From contig CACDSX010000001.1 of assembly GCA_902555655.1 (NCBI GenBank), positions 38,000 through 101,999 of the forward strand: a stretch of DNA of 64,000 bases, written 5' to 3'. The notes below the pieces were generated by a model. The model did no database searches, was not told the origin of the DNA, and saw only the letters and a program-made list of their open reading frames with translations. The DNA is from an uncultured Pelagibacteraceae bacterium (lineage in GTDB: Bacteria; Pseudomonadota; Alphaproteobacteria; Pelagibacterales; Pelagibacteraceae). A program made the position numbers and the translations under genes. Positions 32,368 to 43,256 of the stretch are shown one piece after another (position 1 is the stretch's first letter; each line of letters starts with the position of its first letter).

Positions 32368-33192
32368 CTAGATTTTAATTGGTGGGTACTTAAATATTAT
32401 ATCTGAAGTCCATTCTTGAATTTTTTTAATCCTATTATCAGCTGATGGGTGAGTACTCATAAATTCAGGTGGAGCCTTACCTTTATTTGCTTCTTTCATT
32501 CGTTCCCATATTTTTACTGTCTCTTGAATATTGTAACCTGATAAAGAAGAAAATATTAACCCTAAATAATCAGCTTCACTTTCTTGTTTTCTATTAAATG
32601 GATTCATTATTCCTATTTGAGACAATAAACCAACAGTATTCATACCCGTAACTCTATTTACTGAAGAAAGTTTGCCACCACTAAAAATATCAATAAGCTG
32701 TGTTCCTGTATTAAGTAAAACGTTTCGGCTGGCTCTTTCAACAGAATGTTTTGCAACAGCATGAGCAATTTCATGACCCATCACAGCAGCTAATCCATCA
32801 GTATTTTTTGTCACTTCAAGCATACCTGTATAAACAGCTATTTTACCACCAGGCATACACCAAGCATTTTTAACTTTTTTGTTGTCAATAAGTATATATT
32901 CCCAATCAAAAAATTTTGTAGGGTCATCCATGTTAGATTGGTTGAAATATTCACTAATCGAATTTTCCATTTTTTTTCCAATTTCTTTAATTTGAGATAA
33001 ACTTTTTTTATCACCACTCATTTTTTCTTTTTCTTTAATTTTTTCATAAATCGCAGCAGCTTGTGCATTTAATTTTGCCTCAGGAATAATCTTGAGTTGT
33101 TTTCTTTCAGTAATAGGGGTTGTTGTACAAGAATTTAGTACCATTCCACAGCATCCACATCCTAAGTAAGTTAAAAATTTTCTTCTATCCAT
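32368..33192 (-). CDS. M48-family metallopeptidase
   Basis: HExxH (MGHEIAHAVAKHS), N-terminal RRKF...C lipoprotein/Tat-like leader. Confidence 0.9.
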   Translation of the reverse strand: MDRRKFLTYLGCGCCGMVLNSCTTTPITERKQLKIIPEAKLNAQAAAIYEKIKEKEKMSGDKKSLSQIKEIGKKMENSISEYFNQSNMDDPTKFFDWEYILIDNKKVKNAWCMPGGKIAVYTGMLEVTKNTDGLAAVMGHEIAHAVAKHSVERASRNVLLNTGTQLIDIFSGGKLSSVNRVTGMNTVGLLSQIGIMNPFNRKQESEADYLGLIFSSLSGYNIQETVKIWERMKEANKGKAPPEFMSTHPSADNRIKKIQEWTSDIIFKYPPIKI

Positions 33193-33220
33193 TTGTTATT
33201 AACATTGATATTATTAATTT

Positions 33221-33298
33221 ATGAATCTTAATAATAAAATTCTATTAGTACTTTTCATAATTGCAATAACTTTTGTAGTATATTCAAGTTTTAATTAA
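33221..33298 (+). CDS. Very small putative membrane peptide (25 aa)
   Basis: MNLNNKILLVLFIIAITFVVYSSFN; just upstream of the DUF502 gene. Confidence 0.3.
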   Translation: MNLNNKILLVLFIIAITFVVYSSFN

Positions 33299-33302
33299 TT
33301 TT

Positions 33303-33920
33303 ATGGCCAAAATTAAAAAAAAAAGATCTTTAACGTTAATTTTAAGAAACTACTTTATTACAGGTGTGGTTGTTTTAATTCCAATAGGATTTACGTTATA
33401 TTTAAGCAAAATACTAATAGGCCTATCATCGAATTTAATACCACAAAATATAAATCCCAATAATTATTTACCTTATGCAATACCTGGTATTGAAATATTA
33501 ATTTCTATAGCTTTAATCACTATAGTTGGTGGTTTATCATTATCTTTTTTAGGGAAAAGAATATTAAAAATAATCGATGACTTGTTTAAAAGGATACCAT
33601 TCTTAAGAACTATATATTCTGCAATCTTGCAAATGACTGAGTCATTTTCTAACAAAGATAATGACAAAAAAAGTGTAGTCTTAATAGAATATCCTAGAAA
33701 AGATGTTTGGGCCGTTGGTTTCGCAACTAAAGAAAACAAAGGCGAGATGGCGCAAAAAACTAATAAAAAGCTAATAAATGTATTTGTCCCAACTACACCA
33801 AATCCAACCAGTGGTTTTTTGTTAATGTTCCCTATAGAAGATGTAATTTACTTAAATATGACATTTGAAGAAGCTTCTAAATTTATTGTTTCAGCTGGCA
33901 CCTCATCAAACAAAAATTAA
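33303..33920 (+). CDS. DUF502-family membrane protein
   Basis: RNYFITGVVVLIPIGFTLYL, RIPFLRTIYSAILQ, VFVPTTPNPTSGFLL. Confidence 0.85.
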   Translation: MAKIKKKRSLTLILRNYFITGVVVLIPIGFTLYLSKILIGLSSNLIPQNINPNNYLPYAIPGIEILISIALITIVGGLSLSFLGKRILKIIDDLFKRIPFLRTIYSAILQMTESFSNKDNDKKSVVLIEYPRKDVWAVGFATKENKGEMAQKTNKKLINVFVPTTPNPTSGFLLMFPIEDVIYLNMTFEEASKFIVSAGTSSNKN

Positions 33921-35968
33921 GCTATATCATTTATTATATCAGCACGATCATATAATTTTATAAGTGGTTTGAATCTTTTTATATTTTCATTCGAATTCTC
34001 TATTCTTTTGATTTCTCTTTCTGCTAATAAAAAAAGATCACTATTATGAATGGGGTCTGCTAATTTAAAATTTTTAATTCCACTTTGTTTAAATCCTAAA
34101 ACATCACCAAATCCTCTGATTTTCATATCTTCTTCTGAGATTAAAAAACCATCATTAGATTTTTTTAAAATATCAATTCTCTTTTTTGCATTTTCACTTA
34201 AATTAGATTTAAACATTAAAATACAAGTTGAACTTTTATTGCCTCTTCCAACTCTACCTCTAAGTTGATGTAATTGAGATAGACCAAACTTATTAGCATT
34301 TTCAATAACAATTACGTTTGCATTGGGAAAATCAATACCAACTTCAATAATTGTTGTAGATACTAAAATTTTAAAATCTTTATTAAGAAATCCGTTTAAT
34401 ATATCCTCTTTTTCTTGAGAAGTTGTTTTTCCGTGTAATAGCGCAACCTGGTTTGGAAATATTTTTTTAAGATATTCAAATTTTTTTACAGAGGAGGAGT
34501 GGTCTATTTTTTTTGATTCTTCAATCAATGGACAAACCCAAAAAATTTGATTATCAGCTTCAATTTCATTTTGAATAAACTTAATTACATCATCAATTTT
34601 ACTTTCTAATTTACTGTATGTTTTGATCGGTTTTCTTGATTTAGGTTTTTCTTTTATAATTGATAAATCCATATCGCCATACATTGTCATTGTTAAGGTT
34701 CTTGGAATAGGAGTTGCTGTCATCAATAATACATCACAATCTTTACCACCTTTATCAGACAACTTTTTTCTTTGATTAACACCAAATTTATGTTGTTCAT
34801 CTATAATAATTAATCCAAGTTTATTAAAAATTACTTTTTTTTGAAAAATTGCATGTGTACCAAAAATTATATCAATATTATTCTTTGCTAAATTTGTAAG
34901 AATATTTTTTTTTTCTTTATAATTAAATTTACCTGAAATTAACTCAATATTAAACTTTTGAGGAAATATCTTTTTGGCCAGTTCATAATGTTGCCTAGCT
35001 AAAATTTCTGTTGGTGCCATTAATGCAACTTGAAACCCAGAACTGACCGAATTAAATGCTGCCAATAATGAAACTATTGTTTTTCCACTACCAACATCAC
35101 CTTGTAACAATCTAAACATTTTCGTTGAATGACATAAATCGTTGTTTATTTCGTTTAATACAGTTAATTGATCATTAGTTAATGAGAAATTTAACTTACT
35201 TATTATTTCATTTTGTTTTATTAAGTTTATTATTTTACTTACTTTTTTTTTCTTTTTTATTTTTTTTCTTATTTCTGAATTAACTAAAAAAGTTGAAAAA
35301 ATTTCATCAAAAGCAAGACGTTGATAAAAAATTTTAGTGTAATTTCCAATATTTTCGGGTTTATGTAATTCTTTAATTGCATCATTCCAGCTTATATTTT
35401 GGAATTTTTCCATTATACTATTCGAATGCCATTCATCTAATTGAGGTAATTTTTCAATTATTTGATTAATAATTTTATTATAAACTTTTTCGGAAATTCC
35501 TTCTGTTAATGAATAAGTGTTATGCTTTTGTTTTATTAATGTAGAATCTTCAGATACATATTTTGGATTCGTTATTTGATATTTATTCCTAAAAAAACCT
35601 ATCTTCCCACTGACTATAATTTCTTTACCTAAAGGTAAAATTTTTTTTATATAACCCTCATATCCATTAAAAAAGATACATTCTATTTCACCTGTTTCAT
35701 CTGAACATAAAACTTTATTGGGTAAATTTCTTATTCTTGGAAAAGAATATTTTTTAGGAATTATTGATATTGTTTGATTTTCACCAATTTTCAAATCTTT
35801 AATTTTTGAGGATAAACTTCTATCTGTATAAGATTTAGGTAATTTCCATAGTAAATCAAAAATATTATTAATTTTTTTCTTTTTTAATAAGTTAGTTGTC
35901 TTAATTCCGACTCCTTTTAAAGAAGTTAAATCTGATAATAAATATTGATAATTTCTTTTAATATTCAT
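33917..35968 (-). CDS. recG: ATP-dependent DNA helicase RecG
   Basis: LLQGDVGSGKTIVSLLA, DEQHKFGVNQR, LMTATPIPRTL, LRGRVGRG. Confidence 0.93.
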   Translation of the reverse strand: MNIKRNYQYLLSDLTSLKGVGIKTTNLLKKKKINNIFDLLWKLPKSYTDRSLSSKIKDLKIGENQTISIIPKKYSFPRIRNLPNKVLCSDETGEIECIFFNGYEGYIKKILPLGKEIIVSGKIGFFRNKYQITNPKYVSEDSTLIKQKHNTYSLTEGISEKVYNKIINQIIEKLPQLDEWHSNSIMEKFQNISWNDAIKELHKPENIGNYTKIFYQRLAFDEIFSTFLVNSEIRKKIKKKKKVSKIINLIKQNEIISKLNFSLTNDQLTVLNEINNDLCHSTKMFRLLQGDVGSGKTIVSLLAAFNSVSSGFQVALMAPTEILARQHYELAKKIFPQKFNIELISGKFNYKEKKNILTNLAKNNIDIIFGTHAIFQKKVIFNKLGLIIIDEQHKFGVNQRKKLSDKGGKDCDVLLMTATPIPRTLTMTMYGDMDLSIIKEKPKSRKPIKTYSKLESKIDDVIKFIQNEIEADNQIFWVCPLIEESKKIDHSSSVKKFEYLKKIFPNQVALLHGKTTSQEKEDILNGFLNKDFKILVSTTIIEVGIDFPNANVIVIENANKFGLSQLHQLRGRVGRGNKSSTCILMFKSNLSENAKKRIDILKKSNDGFLISEEDMKIRGFGDVLGFKQSGIKNFKLADPIHNSDLFLLAEREIKRIENSNENIKRFKPLIKLYDRADIINDIA

Positions 35969-35992
35969 AAATAGTTTATATATATTCTATTA

Positions 35993-36259
35993 ATGTGTTC
36001 CAATATAGATCAATTAAAAAAAAAGATTATTTATAGATCAAATTATAGAGGAACAAAAGAAATGGATAAATTACTTGGAGCTTTTACCAAAAAATATATT
36101 GATACTTTAGATGCAGATGAACTTTACTTGCTAGAAAAACTTTTAGATATTGATGATAATAATCTTTATAATTTTTACAATGGCCTAAAAACTGAAGTAA
36201 AATTTGAGAGTAATAACATTAATCTTTTATTTAAAAAATTTAAATTCAACAAAAAATAA
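35993..36259 (+). CDS. sdhE: Succinate dehydrogenase assembly factor SdhE-like
   Basis: RSNYRGTKEMDKLLGAF. Confidence 0.85.
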   Translation: MCSNIDQLKKKIIYRSNYRGTKEMDKLLGAFTKKYIDTLDADELYLLEKLLDIDDNNLYNFYNGLKTEVKFESNNINLLFKKFKFNKK

Positions 36260-36349
36260 TGGCGGAGAGACTGGGATTCGAACCCAGGAAAGAGTTGCCC
36301 CTTTGCCGGTTTTCAAGACCGGTGCTTTCAACCGCTCAGCCATCTCTCC
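36260..36349 (-). tRNA. tRNA-Ser (anticodon TGA)
   Basis: Reverse strand GGAGAGATGGCTGAGCGG...CTTGAAA...TCTCTCCGCCA with long variable arm. Confidence 0.95.
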
Positions 36350-36430
36350 TTGTAGAAGCTTTTATAATTAAAAATATTTAATTCAACTATAAAATAGTCT
36401 ATTTAATAAAGTATTATTTAATTCATTAAA

Positions 36431-37315
36431 ATGTCAATGAAACCAGAATTTAATAAAGGAATAATATTAACCTCATTGGGATCTTTTTGGTGGGGTTTTA
36501 TTGGTGTTATATATTTTGAATATGTATCATTTATTGGTCATGTCGAGTTAGTAGTTCATAGATGTTTATGGACTACCATAATGTTAGTTCTTACAACTAC
36601 ATTTTTTTCAAAGTGGAATTTATTTTTAACCATTATTTCAAATAAAAAAAATTTATTTTATTTGTTAATATCAGGTTATCTAATTTTTATTAATTGGGCT
36701 GTTTGGATATATGCTGTAGCTACTGATAGAATTATTGATGCAAGCTTTGGGTATTTTATTATGCCAATTATAAGTATTTTACTAGGATATATTTTTTTTA
36801 AAGAAAATCTTAATAAGAAAAGAATTTTTTCAATTTCTTTAGTATTGGTTTCAATTTTTATATTAATTTTTTTTGATCTTAAAGACCTTCCATGGGTAGG
36901 TATTATTGTAGCTTTAAGCTGGGCTTTCTATAATTTGATTAGAAAAAAAATTAATGTCGATACGGATATTGGTCTTCTAATAGAAAGTTTGTATATCTTA
37001 CCCTTTGCTATAGCAGCTTTTTACATAATAAGTAAAAATGGTTTCAATGATTTTAGTTTATCAAATCTAAATTTAAGTATGTTTTTAATGTTAGCAGGTC
37101 CAATGACAGTGATTCCTTTATTTCTTTATGTTAGAGGAGTTGAATTAATAGGTTTGGGACCAACTGGTATGATTTTTTATATAACACCAACATTACAGTT
37201 CATTTTAGGGTATTTTTATTATAATGAAGAATTTTCTTTAGTAAAATTTCTAAGTTTTATTATTATTTGGATTGCTGTAATTATATATCTCAAAGACCTT
37301 TATGAAACTAACTAA
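36431..37315 (+). CDS. rarD: EamA/RarD-family transporter
   Basis: 10-TM DMT protein; GSFWWGFIGVIYFEYVS, FINWAVWIYAV. Confidence 0.8.
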   Translation: MSMKPEFNKGIILTSLGSFWWGFIGVIYFEYVSFIGHVELVVHRCLWTTIMLVLTTTFFSKWNLFLTIISNKKNLFYLLISGYLIFINWAVWIYAVATDRIIDASFGYFIMPIISILLGYIFFKENLNKKRIFSISLVLVSIFILIFFDLKDLPWVGIIVALSWAFYNLIRKKINVDTDIGLLIESLYILPFAIAAFYIISKNGFNDFSLSNLNLSMFLMLAGPMTVIPLFLYVRGVELIGLGPTGMIFYITPTLQFILGYFYYNEEFSLVKFLSFIIIWIAVIIYLKDLYETN

Positions 37316-38303
37316 TATATTTTTTTTAATTTTCACTCTTTTAAGTACAAATTTATTTGCTGAAAATCATTCTGATTTTATTAAATGGAAAAAAGACTTC
37401 AAGAATTTAGCTTTAGAAAACAATATTTCAGAAAAAACTTTTGACCTTGTTATGTCAAATGTCAAGTTTCTTCCTAATGTAATCAAATATGATAGATATC
37501 AACCAGAATTTTATGAAGATACAAAAACTTACATTTCGAAAAGAACCTCAACAAAAAAAGTTCAAAAAGGATTCAATTTTTTTAACCAAAATTCAAATTT
37601 GATAAATGAAGTTGAGCGAAAATTTGATATTGAAAAAGAATTACTTTTATCACTTATGGGTATAGAAACAAATTATGGTACATATGTTGGTAAGATGGAC
37701 ATCTTGTCTTCATTGGCTACTCTCAGTTATGATAAAAGAAGGTCACAATTTTTTACAAAAGAACTTTTAATCTTACTAAAACTTATAGATACAGGTCAAA
37801 TTGATTACAAAACTTTGTATGGATCTTGGGCTGGAGCATTTGGTTTTTTTCAATTTATGCCCTCTACCATTAAAAACTATGCCATTGATTATGATAAAAA
37901 TGATTACATAGATCTAAAGAATTCCATTGATGCTTATGCATCAGCGGCAAACTATTTAAACAATATGGGCTGGGATAGAAATTCTCATTGTTTTTATAAG
38001 GTGAAATTAAATAAAGATATTTCAAAAAAATATTTAAATGTATCAGCAAAAAAACTTATAAATAAAAGAAAAATTAAATATTTTAAAAAATTTATTGATG
38101 ATTATCAAAAGTTAGATTTTGTTAATGAAAATTTAAAAGTAGCAATAATCACACCAGATAAAGATATAGTTCCTGATGCAGAAACTTTGAGTCCTGCATA
38201 TATTGTTTTTGATAACTATGAGATAATATTAAAGTGGAATAGATCTTTAAGATTTGCCCTTGCTGTTTGTACTTTAAAAGACAAAATTAAAAATGAATTA
38301 TAA
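37302..38303 (+). CDS. Lytic murein transglycosylase (MltB-like)
   Basis: GIETNYGTYVGKMDILSSLATLSYD, GSWAGAFGFFQFMPST. Confidence 0.88.
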   Translation: MKLTNIFFLIFTLLSTNLFAENHSDFIKWKKDFKNLALENNISEKTFDLVMSNVKFLPNVIKYDRYQPEFYEDTKTYISKRTSTKKVQKGFNFFNQNSNLINEVERKFDIEKELLLSLMGIETNYGTYVGKMDILSSLATLSYDKRRSQFFTKELLILLKLIDTGQIDYKTLYGSWAGAFGFFQFMPSTIKNYAIDYDKNDYIDLKNSIDAYASAANYLNNMGWDRNSHCFYKVKLNKDISKKYLNVSAKKLINKRKIKYFKKFIDDYQKLDFVNENLKVAIITPDKDIVPDAETLSPAYIVFDNYEIILKWNRSLRFALAVCTLKDKIKNEL

Positions 38304-39045
38304 AATAATTTTTTACTTAATAATAACAACTTTTCTATTTGCTTGTGAGCAATCTAATATCAAAAAATCCTCTAAAACAATATTTATTCCTGAAAATAAT
38401 TATAAAAATTCTGGATTTGCTTTAGTATATAATAACAGTTTGGATAATATGAAAACTTTGGAGGATAGATCTTTAGGCATTTATCATAAATCTCTAAAAA
38501 AAAGATCAAAAGTAAAAATTTCAAACCCAACTAATGGTAAATATTTAATTGCAGAAGTAATATCAAATAAGATAAGATTTTCAAATTTTTATAACTCAGT
38601 TTTAAGTTTACGAATAGCCGAGGAATTAGAACTTAATCTCGATGAGCCTCTTGTGGAAATAATTTCAATTTTTAAAGATTCAACCTTTGTTGCAAAAAAA
38701 AGTAAAATGTTTGAAGAAGAAAGAGAGGTGGCTGAAAAAGCACCAGTTGATGGTATTCAAATAAATGATTTGAATTCAAAAAAAACTCAAAAAAAAGTTA
38801 TTACAAAAAATAAATTTTCTTACTCAATTAAGATTGCTGACTTTTATTATGAAGATACAGCTTTTATGATGAAAGATAGAATTAAAAACGAAACTTCAAT
38901 TAGAAAACTGAAAATAAGTAGACTATCAAAAACAAAATATAGGGTATTAATAGGCCCTTTTAATGATATAAAAAGTTTAAAAGACTCTTTTGAAAATTTG
39001 AGTATTTTTAATTTTGAAAATTTAGAAATTTTAAAAAATGATTAA
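38293..39045 (+). CDS. RlpA/SPOR-like lipoprotein
   Basis: Lipobox LFACEQ; C-terminal SPOR-like repeat YRVLIGPFNDIKSLKDS. Confidence 0.65.
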   Translation: MNYKIIFYLIITTFLFACEQSNIKKSSKTIFIPENNYKNSGFALVYNNSLDNMKTLEDRSLGIYHKSLKKRSKVKISNPTNGKYLIAEVISNKIRFSNFYNSVLSLRIAEELELNLDEPLVEIISIFKDSTFVAKKSKMFEEEREVAEKAPVDGIQINDLNSKKTQKKVITKNKFSYSIKIADFYYEDTAFMMKDRIKNETSIRKLKISRLSKTKYRVLIGPFNDIKSLKDSFENLSIFNFENLEILKND

Positions 39046-40189
39046 AAAATTTATTATAATTTTATTTATCAATTTGTTCATTTCACAAATTGTGAATGCA
39101 GAACTAGAAATAAAAGCTAGAACTGCAATTTTACAAGATTTTTTATCTGGAGAAATTTTATATGAAAAAGAACCAGATAGATCTATTTATCCTGCTTCAA
39201 TGACAAAAATTATGACCAGTATAATTGCTTTTGATTTAATCAAATCTGGTGATTTAAGTTTAGATGAGAATTTTATTATTTCTGAAAAAGCTTGGAGATT
39301 ATCAACTGCAGGTTATTCCTCAATGTTTGTTATGATAGGTGATGAAGTTTCTGTTAAAGATTTATTAAAAGGTATAATAGTCGCGTCTGGAAATGATGCT
39401 TGTATTGCTCTAGCAGAAGGTATAGCAGGGACGGAAGAAGAGTTTGCTATAATGATGACCTCAAAAGCAAAAGAGTTAGGTATGAACAATACTAATTTTG
39501 CTAATTCATCAGGAATTAATGATCCAGATAATTATTCTACTGTAAAAGACATAATGATTATGTCGAATTATTTAATTAAAAAACATCCAAAATTTTATGA
39601 ATGGTTTAGTGAAAAAGAATTTACTTGGGATAGAACTGGTGGTGATCCAATCACTCAGGGAAACAGAAATCCCTTATTGTATAAAAATATTGGTGCTGAT
39701 GGAATCAAGACTGGTTATTTAGCTGTTGAAAGATATTCCCTAGCATCATCAATAGAAAGAAAAGGTAGAAGACTTATTGCTGTAGGCAGTGGTTTTGAAA
39801 CAAAAAATGATAGATCAAAACAAAGTGCTAAACTTTTAACTTATGGTCTTACGAATTTTGATTTAGTTGAAATTTCAATAAAAGATAAAGCATTTTCAAG
39901 TGTTGATGTTTGGTTGGGAAAAAATGATCAAGTTAAAGTTTACACAAAAGACGATATTTACAAAATAATTAAAAAAGGGCAGAAAAAAAAGTTAAAAGCT
40001 AAAATTATTTACGATGGACCAATTGAAGCTCCAATTACAAAAGATCAAATACTTGCAAAGCTCAAGATAATTTATGACCAAAATCTAATAGGTGAATATG
40101 ATTTATTAGCTATTAATGATGTTAAAAAAGTAAATATCTTTTCTAGATTAATGAAATCTTTGAATTATCTAATTTGGGGCGATGTCTAA
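39038..40189 (+). CDS. D-alanyl-D-alanine carboxypeptidase
   Basis: PASMTKIMT (SxxK), SGND, KTGYL motifs. Confidence 0.9.
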   Translation: MIKKFIIILFINLFISQIVNAELEIKARTAILQDFLSGEILYEKEPDRSIYPASMTKIMTSIIAFDLIKSGDLSLDENFIISEKAWRLSTAGYSSMFVMIGDEVSVKDLLKGIIVASGNDACIALAEGIAGTEEEFAIMMTSKAKELGMNNTNFANSSGINDPDNYSTVKDIMIMSNYLIKKHPKFYEWFSEKEFTWDRTGGDPITQGNRNPLLYKNIGADGIKTGYLAVERYSLASSIERKGRRLIAVGSGFETKNDRSKQSAKLLTYGLTNFDLVEISIKDKAFSSVDVWLGKNDQVKVYTKDDIYKIIKKGQKKKLKAKIIYDGPIEAPITKDQILAKLKIIYDQNLIGEYDLLAINDVKKVNIFSRLMKSLNYLIWGDV

Positions 40190-40793
40190 GAAACCTTTAA
40201 TCGTTTTTGAAGGCATAGAGGGTAGTGGTAAAAGTTATCACTTATCAAGTGTTTCAAAATATTTAAAAAAAAAAAAAATTGACCATATAAAGTTAAGAGA
40301 ACCAGGTGGTAGTTTAAATGCTGAAAAAATTCGAAAATTAATATTAGATAAAAAATCAAACTTTAATAAAAATACAGATTTGTTGCTTTATCTATCAGCA
40401 AGAAGTGAAAATATCGATTTAATAAAGAAATATTTAGGAAAAAAAGTTATTTTAATTGATAGATTTATTGACTCAACAATATCCTATCAACACTACGGAC
40501 TAGGTGTTAATTTAAATTTGATTAAAACAATTAATAATCATCTTATAAAAGATATAAAAATAGATTTTACATTTTTGAATATTGTTAATAAAATTAATAT
40601 GGTTAAAAGACTTAGCTTGAGAAAATCTTTGAATCGATATGATAAGTTTAATAATTCTTTTTATCAAAAAGTTCAAAATGGTTTTTTAAAATTGGCTAAA
40701 ATGAACAAAAAAAAGTATTTAATAATAGACTCAAATTTAAACATCAATGAGAATAAATCCATTATAATTCAAAAGATCAATAAATTAATATGA
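40182..40793 (+). CDS. tmk: Thymidylate kinase
   Basis: FEGIEGSGKSYH, LREPGG, DRFIDSTISYQ. Confidence 0.9.
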   Translation: MSKKPLIVFEGIEGSGKSYHLSSVSKYLKKKKIDHIKLREPGGSLNAEKIRKLILDKKSNFNKNTDLLLYLSARSENIDLIKKYLGKKVILIDRFIDSTISYQHYGLGVNLNLIKTINNHLIKDIKIDFTFLNIVNKINMVKRLSLRKSLNRYDKFNNSFYQKVQNGFLKLAKMNKKKYLIIDSNLNINENKSIIIQKINKLI

Positions 40794-41722
40794 CATACAT
40801 TGAGCCTATTAACCAAAATAAACTATTTGGTTTGGATAAATTTATTTCAGAAATGATAGAATTATATGAAAATAAGAAATTGCCTAGTAGAATATTGCTT
40901 AGTGGGCAAAAAGGAATTGGAAAATCAACTTTATCTTATCATTTGATTAATTATATTTTATCAAAAAATGAAGATCATAATTATGATTATGAGAAATTTG
41001 AAATTAACTCAAAAAACCATTCATTTAAAACTATTTTAAATAGATCAAATCCAAATTTTATTTTAATTGATATTGACTCAGAAAAAAAATTTATTGATAT
41101 AAGTCAAATTAGAAACTTAATTTCAAATTTGAATAAATCTTCTTTCAATTTAAAGCCTAGATTTGTTCTAATTGATAACATTGAATTTCTTAATACTAAT
41201 TCGATTAATGCATTATTAAAAATTTTAGAGGAACCTTTGCCAAATGTATATTTTATTTTAATTAATAATAATAAAAAAATTTTAAGAACATTATTGTCTA
41301 GATGTATAAATTTCAATATTTCTCTATCTAATAAAGAATGTTTAGAAGTAGCTAGTAAATTATTAGAAGATAAATTGGACAAGTATATAAACAAAGAATT
41401 AATTAATTATTATATGACACCTGGAAATATTTATAATCTAATTGTTTTCGGAAAAAATAATGATTATGATTTAGCGAACACCGATTTAAAACATTTTCTT
41501 AAAGATATTATTCAAAATAAACACTATAAAAAAGATAACTTAATTAGATTTATGATCTTCGATTTTATTGAATTTTATTTTAACAAAATAAACTTATCTT
41601 TTTCAGAGAAAATTTCTAACAAATATAGTTATTTTTTAAAAAAAACTTCTGATACAAAAAGATTTAATTTAGATGAAGAGTCATTATTAACAGAGTTTAA
41701 TGATAGTATATTAAATGAGTAA
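40790..41722 (+). CDS. holB: DNA polymerase III delta' subunit-like
   Basis: LLSGQKGIGKSTLSYHL, NALLKILEEPL. Confidence 0.85.
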   Translation: MTYIEPINQNKLFGLDKFISEMIELYENKKLPSRILLSGQKGIGKSTLSYHLINYILSKNEDHNYDYEKFEINSKNHSFKTILNRSNPNFILIDIDSEKKFIDISQIRNLISNLNKSSFNLKPRFVLIDNIEFLNTNSINALLKILEEPLPNVYFILINNNKKILRTLLSRCINFNISLSNKECLEVASKLLEDKLDKYINKELINYYMTPGNIYNLIVFGKNNDYDLANTDLKHFLKDIIQNKHYKKDNLIRFMIFDFIEFYFNKINLSFSEKISNKYSYFLKKTSDTKRFNLDEESLLTEFNDSILNE

Positions 41723-43256
41723 AAACTATTACATAACAACTCCCATATATTACCCTTCTGCCAAACCTCATATGGGTCATGCGTATTCAAGTATAATTGC
41801 TGATTTTTTTTCAAGATTTAAAAAGATAGATGGATACAATGTCTATTTTTTAACAGGGACTGATGAACATGGATTAAAAATACAAAGAGCAGCTGAAAAA
41901 AAAGGAGTTGATACATTAAAATTTTGTGATGAAATAAGTCAAACTTTTAGAGATCTTTCAAAAACTCTTAACCTTACTAATACTGATTTTATAAGAACTA
42001 CAGAAGAACGCCACAAATTATCTGTAAAAAATCTTTGGAAAGAATTAAAAAAAAATGATGAGATCTACCTTTCTAAATATTCAGGATGGTATTCAGTTTC
42101 TGATGAAGCCTTTTATTCAGAAGATGAGATTGAAGATATTGATGGAAAGAAACGAGCAGTTTCATCTAAATCTTCTGTAGAATGGTTGGATGAGGAATCT
42201 TATTTTTTTCGATTATCAAAGTGGGAAAAGCCTTTGCTTAAATATTACAAAGATAATCCAAATTTTATATCTCCTGCATCTAGAAAAAATGAGGTTATAA
42301 GTTTTGTTAAAAATGGTCTTAAAGATTTATCTATTAGCAGAAAAAGTTTTTCATGGGGTATTCAAGTTCCAGATGATAAAGATCATGTTATCTATGTTTG
42401 GCTTGATGCATTAACAAACTATATTAGCGCATTAAATTATCCAAACACTGATGATCAATTATTTAAACAATTTTGGCCTGCTACAACTCATTTAATTGGA
42501 AAGGATATTTTAAGATTTCATGCAGTATATTGGCCAGCTTTTTTATTAGCAGCAAATATTTCACTTCCCAAAGCTGTTTATGGCCATGGATGGATACTAT
42601 CTGGTGAGGAAAAAATGTCAAAATCAAAAGGAAATATTTTAGATCCAATTGAAATCATAGATCAGTATGGTCTTGATCCATTAAGATATTATTTGATTAA
42701 AGAAGTATCTTTTGGAAATGACGGAAACATTTCACAAGATAGGTTAGAAGATTGTATAAATAGCGATTTAGCAAATAATTATGGAAATTTATGTCAACGA
42801 GTCATTACATTTGCTATTAAAAATTGTGATAGCAAAATTCCAGATAAGATTGAATTCAAAAAAGATGATCTAAAGATTTTAGATAATTTTGAATCAAATT
42901 TAGATTTAATCAGAGGTAAAATTGATGAACATGATTTAAACTTTTATATTAATTTTATTGTAAATTCTCTGTTTGAAGCAAATAAGTATTTTAATGATCA
43001 AGAACCATGGAAAAAAAAAGATGACTTATTAAGACTCAATACAATTGTATACACAACTTTAGAAATAGTTAGAAAAATAAGTTTTTTACTTTATCCAATC
43101 ATTCCAAGTTCATCATTAAAAGCTCTGAAAATATTTGATATATTGGAAAAAGATATTGTATTAGACTCGATTACTAATAATGAATTTTTAGCCAAAAATA
43201 AGAAAATTAATTCAATAGATATCCTTTTTAAGAAAATAGAAAAAAAAGATGATTGA
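41715..43256 (+). CDS. metG: Methionyl-tRNA synthetase
   Basis: PIYYPSAKPHMGHAYS, GHGWILSGEEKMSKSKGN. Confidence 0.95.
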   Translation: MSKNYYITTPIYYPSAKPHMGHAYSSIIADFFSRFKKIDGYNVYFLTGTDEHGLKIQRAAEKKGVDTLKFCDEISQTFRDLSKTLNLTNTDFIRTTEERHKLSVKNLWKELKKNDEIYLSKYSGWYSVSDEAFYSEDEIEDIDGKKRAVSSKSSVEWLDEESYFFRLSKWEKPLLKYYKDNPNFISPASRKNEVISFVKNGLKDLSISRKSFSWGIQVPDDKDHVIYVWLDALTNYISALNYPNTDDQLFKQFWPATTHLIGKDILRFHAVYWPAFLLAANISLPKAVYGHGWILSGEEKMSKSKGNILDPIEIIDQYGLDPLRYYLIKEVSFGNDGNISQDRLEDCINSDLANNYGNLCQRVITFAIKNCDSKIPDKIEFKKDDLKILDNFESNLDLIRGKIDEHDLNFYINFIVNSLFEANKYFNDQEPWKKKDDLLRLNTIVYTTLEIVRKISFLLYPIIPSSSLKALKIFDILEKDIVLDSITNNEFLAKNKKINSIDILFKKIEKKDD

